This document shows, in pieces, positions 16,724 to 23,688 of a DNA stretch of 33,117 bases (within the stretch, counting starts at the first letter, position 1; every line of letters starts with the position of its first letter). The translations under genes and the position numbers were made by a program. The notes below the pieces were generated by a model. It was given only the letters and a program-made list of their open reading frames with translations. It was not told the DNA's origin and did not search any database. This DNA is from an uncultured Dorea sp. (lineage in GTDB: Bacteria > Bacillota > Clostridia > Lachnospirales > Lachnospiraceae), in contig URTM01000028.1 in the NCBI GenBank assembly GCA_900550865.1, positions 1 through 33,117 on the forward strand, in the 5' to 3' direction.

Positions 16724-17623
16724 TTATAAATCCCCCTTATACACACCGGATGCTTTCGCAAGTTCGATTGTTCTCTTTGCGCCATCATAAAATGCGATAT
16801 CAATCATCTTGCCATCTACAGTAAATACACCGATTCCTTTTGCTTTCTTATCATCAATCTCTTTTACAACTTTCTCTGCAAAGATGATGTCTTTCTGAGA
16901 AGGTGTAAAGATATCGTGTACCACCTCGATCTGTCTCGGATTGATGATCGATTTTCCATCGAATCCCATCAGATGAATTGTCTCTACATCTTTCTTGAAT
17001 CCATCCATATCATCCAGATCTGTGTATACGGTATCGAAGCACTGTACACCGGCTGCTCTTGCAGCGATCACCATGTTCTGTCTTGCTCCCATAAGTTCTA
17101 CACCGGTTCCTGTAATATGTGTCTGCAGGTCTTTGGTATAATCTCCTCCGGATAATGCGATACCGAATAATCTTTCGGAAGCCTCACAGATATCCAGGGC
17201 TTTCATGATTCCTCTTGCAGATTCGAGTGCTGCCATGATCAAAGTTCTGCCTTCCGGAATGCCGAATTCTTTCTCAGCGTTTTCTACTTCTGTCTCAACT
17301 GCTTTTACATCCTGCGCGCTCTCCGTCTTAGGAATACGGATGGCATCACATCCTCCGGCCACCGCACAGCGGATATCCTCTTTCCAGTATGGGCTGTCTA
17401 GTCCATTGATGCGAACAACTCTTTCTACTCCATGATAATCAATTTCCTGTAGCGCATGATAAAGTGAAAATCTTGCTGCATCTTTTTCTTTCTCTGCTAC
17501 TGCATCTTCCAGATCCAGCATGATGGAATCTGGTTTGTAAATGTACGGGTCTTTGATCAGTCCCGGTTTCTGTACATTTAAGAACATCATGGTTCTTCTT
17601 AATCTTTTTTTATTTGGATTCAT
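16724..17623 (-). CDS. citE: Citrate lyase beta subunit (citryl-ACP lyase)
   Basis: Cleaves citryl-ACP to oxaloacetate and acetyl-ACP. At 299 residues it is a TIM-barrel of the HpcH/HpaI and CitE family: N-terminal RTMMFLNVQKPGL, the metal-site segment SIMLDLEDAVAEKEKDAAR, VRINGLDSPYWKED, IRIPKTES, AALESARGI and FGIALSGGDYTKDL. The ATG overlaps the citD stop in an ATGA, so a longer frame reaching 17710 is not used. Genuine CitE and CitE-like proteins can be hard to separate, but the citD and citF neighbours settle it as a lyase subunit. Confidence 0.95.
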   Translation of the reverse strand: MNPNKKRLRRTMMFLNVQKPGLIKDPYIYKPDSIMLDLEDAVAEKEKDAARFSLYHALQEIDYHGVERVVRINGLDSPYWKEDIRCAVAGGCDAIRIPKTESAQDVKAVETEVENAEKEFGIPEGRTLIMAALESARGIMKALDICEASERLFGIALSGGDYTKDLQTHITGTGVELMGARQNMVIAARAAGVQCFDTVYTDLDDMDGFKKDVETIHLMGFDGKSIINPRQIEVVHDIFTPSQKDIIFAEKVVKEIDDKKAKGIGVFTVDGKMIDIAFYDGAKRTIELAKASGVYKGDL

Positions 17624-17922
17624 GACCGGATCGCACCTCCCCATGGTAAATTTTCTTTTTGTTCTACAGAACGGTATACCGCTCCTTCCACACGGGCTCT
17701 GATCGTACAATCTAATGCCCCTTTATCTACAACTGTGATTCTTACATCTTTTACATCCAGATGATCCAGTGTCTCCATGACTACTTTCCGGATCTGCTTT
17801 CCAAACTGATGCATCACTGCACTTTCCAGTTCAAATTCTACCTGTCCATCCCCAGGTTCTACGGTCACCTGACAGTCACTGGATTCCAGTGTTCCTGCCA
17901 TTGCAGGTCTTTTTATCTCCAT
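17620..17922 (-). CDS. citD: Citrate lyase gamma subunit (acyl carrier protein)
   Basis: The 100-residue carrier protein that bears the phosphoribosyl-dephospho-CoA group and holds acetyl or citryl thioesters. The attachment serine is most likely Ser14 in AGTLESSDC, the position known for CitD. The downstream VQSP-like beta-strand region FELESAVMHQFGKQIRKV is typical. It has a strong AGGAGG site and overlaps citE by four bases. It starts 98 bases after the transporter stop, with no convincing terminator in the gap, so it is probably co-transcribed with the upstream transporter and lactonase. Confidence 0.95.
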   Translation of the reverse strand: MEIKRPAMAGTLESSDCQVTVEPGDGQVEFELESAVMHQFGKQIRKVVMETLDHLDVKDVRITVVDKGALDCTIRARVEGAVYRSVEQKENLPWGGAIRS

Positions 17923-18020
17923 TTCATTACCTCCTCGTAACTTTTTATCTTCTGATTCTATTTTAAAACACGCTTCTTCATTTGAGAAATTGCCATAAGG
18001 AATGAAGTTATAACCTTTTT

Positions 18021-19277
18021 TTATACAAAGAGTCCATATACTCCGATCGCTGCCATCACTGCCAGAACAATCAGGTTGATCACAGATACTGCAAATAGCT
18101 CTACGAATAATTTATTCTGTGGGAAACGCTTCTCTGCATCTTCCTGCTGAGCCACACCTGCCATAATCAGTGCACCCGTTGTCGAAATCGGTGTATAGCC
18201 GGCAATTGTTCCACCGATGACTACCATCACTACCAGATAGATTCCATTTGCTCCGATTCCGGAAGCCAGACTTCCGCAGATCGGTACCAGCGTCGGGAAT
18301 ACCACACCGAGTCCCGAACTGAAGAACGACATAAGTCCTGCCAGGATCGCCATGATTGGATTTGCTGTCTTAATATTCATCACGGATTCAAGTCCTGATA
18401 CAAGGATATCTACTCCACCGGATAAAGACACGATGTTCATCAACATTCCAACACCCAGAACCATGATGATCACATTCCACGGAATTCCTTTTACCGCCTT
18501 CTTTTCATCTCCGCATCCAACGATACACAGAACCGATCCGATCAGGAATCCGGTAAGTCCGACATTCCATGAAAGTACCAGTACTCCAAATGCCAGTACA
18601 ACCAGTCCCACCAGTGACAGGTACTGCTGCCATGTGAATTGCGGAAGTGTTTCTTTTTCTCCTGTAACCGCTGTCTGATCTACTTTCCAGCCTTTGTAAT
18701 AAATGTATACGAAGACGCAGCATACCACTGCTGTTACTGCTGTACAGACCATGATCGGAACGGTATTGCCCGACATATTCTGCTTTTCCATTAGTCCTCG
18801 TACCACTGCCGATTCCGGTGTCAGAGGACTCATACGTCCTGCCATAGCTCCCATGTCTCCGATGATGGAAGTCATGATCGGGTTAATTCCTGCCGATACA
18901 GAGATCGGAATAGCAATAACCGGAATGATTGCAAGACAAGGAATCGATCCCGGACCTGCCGCACTTAACACCATACCAATAATAAACATGACAAATGGAA
19001 TCGCACGTGCCGGAACAAGATTTACAATCTTCTTTGCCAGAAGTTCCAGCGTTCCATTTCCATTAATGATCGCAAACAGATAAGTAACTCCAACCATCTG
19101 GATAAACAGAGATGTACCAAAACCGCCGATTACATCTGCTGCTGCGATCTGATCTTTGAATATCAATGTCAGGATCATTGCAAAACCAATACTTAAAATA
19201 CCTACATTTACATTTCTCACAAAACCGATGACAATTGCTGCCAGCAGTAAAATCAAACTTAATAATCCTAAATTCAT
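18021..19277 (-). CDS. Carboxylate transporter, MatC/SLC13-like (ion transporter superfamily)
   Basis: A 418-residue membrane protein with about eleven or twelve hydrophobic helices. The N-terminal half resembles the MatC dicarboxylate carrier family (LILLLAAIVIGFVRNVNVGILSIG; GAMAGRMSPLTPESAVVRG), with Pro-Gly-rich loops such as SAAGPGSIPCLA and a C-terminal PISTTGALIMAGV segment typical of this superfamily. It is not CitM, CitS or CitN by motif. It sits 15 bases after the lactonase and ahead of citD, so the likely cargo is the acid fed into the lyase pathway or a related di- or tricarboxylate. The exact substrate and coupling ion cannot be read. Confidence 0.85.
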   Translation of the reverse strand: MNLGLLSLILLLAAIVIGFVRNVNVGILSIGFAMILTLIFKDQIAAADVIGGFGTSLFIQMVGVTYLFAIINGNGTLELLAKKIVNLVPARAIPFVMFIIGMVLSAAGPGSIPCLAIIPVIAIPISVSAGINPIMTSIIGDMGAMAGRMSPLTPESAVVRGLMEKQNMSGNTVPIMVCTAVTAVVCCVFVYIYYKGWKVDQTAVTGEKETLPQFTWQQYLSLVGLVVLAFGVLVLSWNVGLTGFLIGSVLCIVGCGDEKKAVKGIPWNVIIMVLGVGMLMNIVSLSGGVDILVSGLESVMNIKTANPIMAILAGLMSFFSSGLGVVFPTLVPICGSLASGIGANGIYLVVMVVIGGTIAGYTPISTTGALIMAGVAQQEDAEKRFPQNKLFVELFAVSVINLIVLAVMAAIGVYGLFV

Positions 19278-19292
19278 ACTATTCTCCTTCTT

Positions 19293-20336
19293 TTATCTGA
19301 ATGTAATACATACCGGGCTTCCGGTCTCTATGATCTGCAGTGTCGGGATCAGCTGACCGGTCGTCTGGTCAAAATCAAATACGATCACCGTATCACTGTC
19401 TTCATTTGCCACATAACATTTGCCATCCTCGCCAAAACAGAAGAATCTCGGTGTCTTTCCGAGGCACGGATAAAAGCCTGATGTTTTCAGATAACCGGTC
19501 AGCGGATCAATACGGTATACTGCCATGCTGTCTGTATAGCGGTTTGACACGATAACAAATTTGCCGCTTGGATCGATCATAACTTCACTTGCGTCCGAAT
19601 AGCCGGTAACTGTCTCTGGAACTGTACTTAATTCCTGAAGTGCTTCCATCTTGCCGGTCTCTTCATCGAACTGAAAATATAACACTTTATTTCCCTTTTC
19701 TTCGCACATATACAGCCATCTGTTGTTCGGATGCATTGCTACATGGCGCGGCTCATCCCAGGTCCTTGAGAGGAATCTTGAAGTCTCTGTCAGGCTTCCA
19801 TCTTCATGGTTAAACTTTAAAGCTCGCATCTGTCCGAATCCGTTCACTCGTCCCTGTGCGCAGGCGAAGATATAGTTCTTGTTCTGATCCCAGAGACACT
19901 GATGGATGGTAGATACTTTTCCATCTTCTTTTCCCTCGTATGTAAATGTTGCTTTTACCTCTCCTAAAGATCCATCTTCCTTACGCTCGATCGTATATAA
20001 AGTTCCGCCCTGTAACGTCGCAACGATTACAAACTTGTTGTCTTTGTCAACGGTTACATCTACCGGATTCTTCCCGCCGATATCAATCGTATTCAGATGT
20101 TCCAGTGTTCCGTCTTCTTTTACCTTGTAAGACGATACCAGTGTATAATCTCCATGTACGCTGTACATGTATTCTTTATTCTGATCAAAGCACTGATAAC
20201 TTGGATTTTCTGCCACCTTGATACTCTGGATTTTCTGCCATTCCCCTGTGGATTCCGAGATCTCGTAAACGCTCAGACCCTCTCCTCTTGCATTTCTTTC
20301 TTTGGTTGTTCTGCTTCCTACATAAGCATATTTCAT
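19293..20336 (-). CDS. Beta-propeller lactonase family protein
   Basis: A 347-residue protein of the 7-bladed beta-propeller lactonase family, related to 6-phosphogluconolactonase Pgl and carboxy-cis,cis-muconate cyclase. Repeating blades are visible as motifs such as HLNTIDIGGKNPVDVTV, HQCLWDQNKNYIFACAQG, DEPRHVAMHPNNRWLYMCEE and EVMIDPSGKFVIVSNRYTDS. The start is the ATG beginning MKYAYVGSRTT, with AAAGGAGG eight bases upstream; a longer frame reaching 20387 is not supported. There is no signal peptide, so it acts in the cytosol. As the first gene of the lyase operon it suggests that a lactone is part of the pathway. A classic 6-phosphogluconolactonase role is possible, but no other pentose-phosphate gene is near. 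Confidence 0.85.
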   Translation of the reverse strand: MKYAYVGSRTTKERNARGEGLSVYEISESTGEWQKIQSIKVAENPSYQCFDQNKEYMYSVHGDYTLVSSYKVKEDGTLEHLNTIDIGGKNPVDVTVDKDNKFVIVATLQGGTLYTIERKEDGSLGEVKATFTYEGKEDGKVSTIHQCLWDQNKNYIFACAQGRVNGFGQMRALKFNHEDGSLTETSRFLSRTWDEPRHVAMHPNNRWLYMCEEKGNKVLYFQFDEETGKMEALQELSTVPETVTGYSDASEVMIDPSGKFVIVSNRYTDSMAVYRIDPLTGYLKTSGFYPCLGKTPRFFCFGEDGKCYVANEDSDTVIVFDFDQTTGQLIPTLQIIETGSPVCITFR

Positions 20337-20404
20337 ACAATGTTCCTCCTTTAAGATTCCCTTATCTTTCCAACGATCATCCTTCATTCGTCCGCCATGT
20401 CAGG

Positions 20405-20456
20405 ACAATTGTTTTTCTTTAAGTACATTGTATGTTATTTATTTGTCAATTGGAAA
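20405..20456 (-). promoter_or_regulatory. Promoter region of the lactonase-citDEF-hydratase operon
   Basis: On the minus strand TTTCCA (20451-20456) and TACAAT (20427-20432) are 18 bases apart, a weak -35 as expected for an activator-dependent promoter. Two CAATTG palindromes flank it, ACAATTGT at 20405-20412 and CAATTG at 20447-20452. They are candidate sites for one of the adjacent LysR proteins. Confidence 0.4.
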
Positions 20457-20475
20457 TTCTTGTTAAGACTAGAAA

Positions 20476-20500
20476 AGTCATTCCAAAATGGAATGACCTT
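20476..20500 (-). terminator. Intrinsic terminator at the end of the second LysR gene
   Basis: The stem GGTCATTCC with GGAATGACT around a four-base TTTT-type loop is followed on the minus strand by TTTTCTAG. It overlaps the end of the LysR gene and precedes the operon promoter. Confidence 0.7.
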
Positions 20501-21366
20501 TAATTCACGTGATAATATTTTTCGACAAATGTCACAAAATCCATGACATCTTCAGATTTATAGCACTTTTCCGACAACATCATCCAGACTTTTCTGGACA
20601 CCTGCTGCTCATCTCTGCTGTAGATTGGAATGAACCGTAACTTCTCTTCATCAATGTTCCAGGTATCACCAAATGCAAATGTGATCCCCAGACCTTTTTC
20701 TACCATTTCGATTGCAATATCTGTATATGGTACATGATGTGCCTCATGCGGCATACTGCCAAACTGGCTTCTCCACCACTGGTCTACCGTAAGCTTCACC
20801 ATCGGATTCAGAAATGATTCGATCAACGGCTGATCCCCCAGTTCTTCCAGTTTCATCTCTTTGGGCGCAATGGCAAATAACTTTTCTTCCAACAGGCACG
20901 TCTTTTCCCCGATATAAGGGTAATCCCCGCAGATAATTGCAATATCTACCGTCCCATCCGTCAGATTCCGGATCAGCACATCGCTGGAATTCGCAATAGT
21001 CTTGATCTGCAGATGATCATACTGGTCTTTGTAAGCCTTTAAAAGTGCCGGGAGATGCAGACGGCTGAACGAATTCGGGATCCCGATTTTCAGAAGTTCT
21101 TTTGATGTTCTCCTATCGGCAAAATGTTCCTGTATTTCATTCAGAAAATCAATCATAATACTTGATTTTTTCACCAGATATTTGCCTTCTTCTGTAAAAG
21201 TAACACCCTTACTGCTGCGTTTTACGACTTCGATTCCCCATTCCGCTTCGATGGATTTGATCCGTTTTGTAAGCGCAGGCTGTGTCATATAAAGCACTTC
21301 TGCAGCCTGCGTCATACTCCGCTTTTCGTACAGTACTTTCAATATCATCCAGTCTATATTTTTCAT
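20500..21366 (-). CDS. LysR family transcriptional regulator (copy 1, next to the lactonase operon)
   Basis: A 288-residue LysR-type regulator. The N-terminal winged helix-turn-helix spans about residues 1-60 (DWMILKVLYEKRSMTQAAEVLYMTQPALTKRIKSIEAE), followed by a linker helix and an effector domain with RNLTDGTVDIAIICGDYPY and an unusual WW pair in LTVDQWWRSQF. I chose the ATG beginning MKNIDW, with GGTGAG seven bases upstream; a longer frame reaching 21414 is less likely. It is a paralogue of the LysR gene 87 bases upstream. Its position directly before the lactonase operon makes it the probable regulator, with the pathway acid as a likely inducer (inference). Confidence 0.9.
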   Translation of the reverse strand: MKNIDWMILKVLYEKRSMTQAAEVLYMTQPALTKRIKSIEAEWGIEVVKRSSKGVTFTEEGKYLVKKSSIMIDFLNEIQEHFADRRTSKELLKIGIPNSFSRLHLPALLKAYKDQYDHLQIKTIANSSDVLIRNLTDGTVDIAIICGDYPYIGEKTCLLEEKLFAIAPKEMKLEELGDQPLIESFLNPMVKLTVDQWWRSQFGSMPHEAHHVPYTDIAIEMVEKGLGITFAFGDTWNIDEEKLRFIPIYSRDEQQVSRKVWMMLSEKCYKSEDVMDFVTFVEKYYHVN

Positions 21367-21453
21367 ATAATTTCTCACCGATCCTCTGTCAGCAGTTTTT
21401 TCAAATGCATACAATAAACCGTTTTCTTTAAACGTATTATCCTTTGATTCCAG

Positions 21454-22335
21454 CTATTCATCTACACGCTTAACTGCTGCTTCTTTCTCGATATATTCAA
21501 TAAATTCCTCTAACGTTTTCGAAATTCTCTTATTCTTCGAATATACAAACCATGTATTACGGATCACTTTCGTTCCGTCACGCTTCTCCAACGGTGTCAG
21601 GCACAGATTATATTCATTCTGGAAATTCTCCGGAAGAAAACAACAGGTATATCCCAGTCCCTTATCGATCAGCTGCCATGCAAAGTCAATGTATCCGACC
21701 GACATTCCCGCAGGAGCTTCTGTCTGAAAATGATCTTCCCACCAGCCGTCCAGAAGTTCCTTTGTACGGTCATTGGTCTTATATGCAATCCGCTGCATCT
21801 TCGGAAGTTCTTCATACTCCACAGATTCTTTCGTAACCAGATATGCCTGATTCTGTCCCACCAGGGTCTTATGCACCGGTCCGTCATAATCCCCTCTGAT
21901 GAATCCCACATCGATGGAATCCTCCAGCATCTTCCGGAATAAAATGTTGCTCTGCTCGTTGATGATCTCAAAAGTTGTATGCGGATGTCCCGCCGTATAT
22001 TTTACCAGAATATCTGTCAGTGTATATTTGCTGTATGTATAGGATGAACCGATCAAAATACTGTCCTTTGATTTGTCCTTTAATTCTTCCAGTTTGTCTT
22101 TGGTCTCTTTTATAAATTCCAGATATTTTGCCGCCTGTTCTGCAAGGTATTCCCCTTCCTGCGTAAATTCCAGTCCCTTCGGCGTACGGTTCACAATATC
22201 CACCTGGAATTCCGCTTCCATATGCTGCAGTCTCTTCGTCAGCGACGGCTGTGTCATATACAGAAGATTCGCCACCTTGGTCATATTCGGATTCTTATAT
22301 AATTCATGTAAAATTTCCCAATCAGAGTCTTTCAC
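21454..22335 (-). CDS. LysR family transcriptional regulator (copy 2, next to the isocitrate dehydrogenase gene)
   Basis: A 293-residue LysR-type regulator starting at GTG, with a GGGGAAA site upstream. Its DNA-binding domain (DWEILHELYKNPNMTKVANLLYMTQPSLTKRLQHMEAE) matches about 32 of 60 residues of the neighbouring LysR by eye. The effector domain has FRKMLEDSIDVGFIRGDYDG and a WW pair in LLDGWWEDHF at the same place as the neighbour's. An 8-bp inverted repeat lies in its own promoter region. The two genes look like an old tandem duplication that may now sense related acids. Confidence 0.9.
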   Translation of the reverse strand: MKDSDWEILHELYKNPNMTKVANLLYMTQPSLTKRLQHMEAEFQVDIVNRTPKGLEFTQEGEYLAEQAAKYLEFIKETKDKLEELKDKSKDSILIGSSYTYSKYTLTDILVKYTAGHPHTTFEIINEQSNILFRKMLEDSIDVGFIRGDYDGPVHKTLVGQNQAYLVTKESVEYEELPKMQRIAYKTNDRTKELLDGWWEDHFQTEAPAGMSVGYIDFAWQLIDKGLGYTCCFLPENFQNEYNLCLTPLEKRDGTKVIRNTWFVYSKNKRISKTLEEFIEYIEKEAAVKRVDE

Positions 22336-22358
22336 TTTTGTTTCCCCTTTTCCTTCGC

Positions 22359-22386
22359 AATAGTATCATCGTATATAAATACTATT
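22359..22386 (-). promoter_or_regulatory. Inverted repeat upstream of LysR copy 2 (possible autoregulatory site)
   Basis: A perfect 8-bp repeat AATAGTAT, twelve bases, ATACTATT, located 25 to 50 bases before the GTG start. LysR proteins commonly bind such imperfect dyads of the T-N11-A type near their own promoters, so this is a plausible autoregulation site. It is not repeated at the other promoters as far as I can see. Confidence 0.45.
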
Positions 22387-22411
22387 TTAACAAAGCTTTT
22401 TTAAGGCACAA

Positions 22412-22449
22412 GAGGAAGCGGAGCAAAATTGATTCGTGCTCCGCTTCTC
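22412..22449 (-). terminator. Terminator-like hairpin after the isocitrate dehydrogenase gene
   Basis: AGAAGCGGAGC pairs with GCTCCGCTTCCTCT around a loop of about eleven bases. The T tract on the minus strand is interrupted, so termination may be partial. Confidence 0.65.
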
Positions 22450-22517
22450 TTTATTGCCATGCATTCGGAAACATCAGACTCTGTCTGGTACTCACATTCT
22501 GTTCTCGAATTCGTTTC

Positions 22518-23687
22518 TTACTTCTCTGCTTTCAGTTTCTGGATTGTCTCAATTACATAATCAGCAAATTCTTCGGTGCTTGCATCTTCTGTAAATGTAG
22601 TAAGTACGACTTTTCTCTCTGTTACAGTGCAGATATCCATTGCTTTTTCCAGAAGTACATTCCGGTCCGCATATCCGATATGGATCAGCATCTGTCCCAT
22701 TGCACGGATCAGACTGCTTGGATCTGCATATTCACCTCTTCCGTGACTCATCAGATATGGAGCTGTTCCGTGAATAGCTTCGAATAATGCATAATGGTTA
22801 CCGATGTTGGAAGAAGACGCTGTTCCAAGTCCTCCCTGGTGCTCTGCAGCTACATCTGTTACGATATCTCCGTACAGGTTTGGAAGCACGACTACTTCGA
22901 TGCCTTTGTTGAATTCCGAATCCAGCATCTTTGCACACATTGCATCTACAAGTCTTTCCTGAATCTCGATCTCCGGATACTCTTCTCCTACTTTACGGAC
23001 AGCTTTGATAAAGTTACCATCTGCAAGTTTGACGATATTGGCCTTTGTAACAATCGTTACATTCTTCTTACCGTTCTTTCTTGCAAATTCAAATGCTGCT
23101 CTTGCAATTCTTTCGCTCCCCTGTTTTGTCTGTACTTTGAAGTCTACGGCAAGGTCATCATTTACCTGAATACCTTTGTTACCCCAGATATATTCTCCTT
23201 CGATATTCTCGCGGAAGAATGTCCAGTCAATATTTTTATCCGGAATCTTAATTGGGCGGACAGCTGCAAAAAGTTCCAGTGATCTTCGTAACAGACTGTT
23301 GGCACTTACCAGGTTCGGAAGTCCGTCTCCGGCTCTTGGTGTTACCATAGGTCCTTTGACCAATACGTCACATTTCTTAATCTCTTCCAGTACATCTGCC
23401 GGAAGACTTTCCCGTTTTGCCACACGGTTTTCAATTGTCATTCCTTCGATTTCACGAAGTTCAATCTTGCCTGATGCGATCTCATCTGCTGCCAGCTCTT
23501 TTAAGATACGCACTGCCTGCTTCATGATGATAGGTCCTATTCCGTCTCCAGGCAGGATACCTACGATGATCTTTTCTTTCTTTGAAAAGTCTACCGGCTC
23601 TTCTCCCTGTTTCATTCTTTCAATTCTTTCATATTCACCTTTGATCAGTTCCCCAAATGCTTCCTGCGCTTTTTTGATATCTTCCAT
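22518..23687 (-). CDS. Isocitrate/isopropylmalate dehydrogenase family protein (probable isocitrate dehydrogenase)
   Basis: A 389-residue beta-decarboxylating dehydrogenase that most likely oxidises isocitrate to 2-oxoglutarate. Conserved motifs are ILPGDGIGPIIMKQ near residues 44-57, RENIEGEYIWG, the metal-binding NLYGDIVTDVAAEHQGGLG and the cofactor loop EAIHGTAPY. After HGTAP the residues are Tyr-Leu, neither the Lys-Tyr of NADP-type E. coli enzyme nor the Asp-Ile of NAD types, so cofactor use is open. The gene starts one base after the aconitase stop with the site AGGGGGAA, which puts both in one operon and supports isocitrate as substrate. No citrate synthase gene is beside them. Confidence 0.85.
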   Translation of the reverse strand: MEDIKKAQEAFGELIKGEYERIERMKQGEEPVDFSKKEKIIVGILPGDGIGPIIMKQAVRILKELAADEIASGKIELREIEGMTIENRVAKRESLPADVLEEIKKCDVLVKGPMVTPRAGDGLPNLVSANSLLRRSLELFAAVRPIKIPDKNIDWTFFRENIEGEYIWGNKGIQVNDDLAVDFKVQTKQGSERIARAAFEFARKNGKKNVTIVTKANIVKLADGNFIKAVRKVGEEYPEIEIQERLVDAMCAKMLDSEFNKGIEVVVLPNLYGDIVTDVAAEHQGGLGTASSSNIGNHYALFEAIHGTAPYLMSHGRGEYADPSSLIRAMGQMLIHIGYADRNVLLEKAMDICTVTERKVVLTTFTEDASTEEFADYVIETIQKLKAEK

Positions 23688-23688
23688 C

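Noticed and set aside
17923..18020. Terminator between the carrier gene and citD
   Set aside because: No stem with a U tract could be drawn, so both are kept in one operon.
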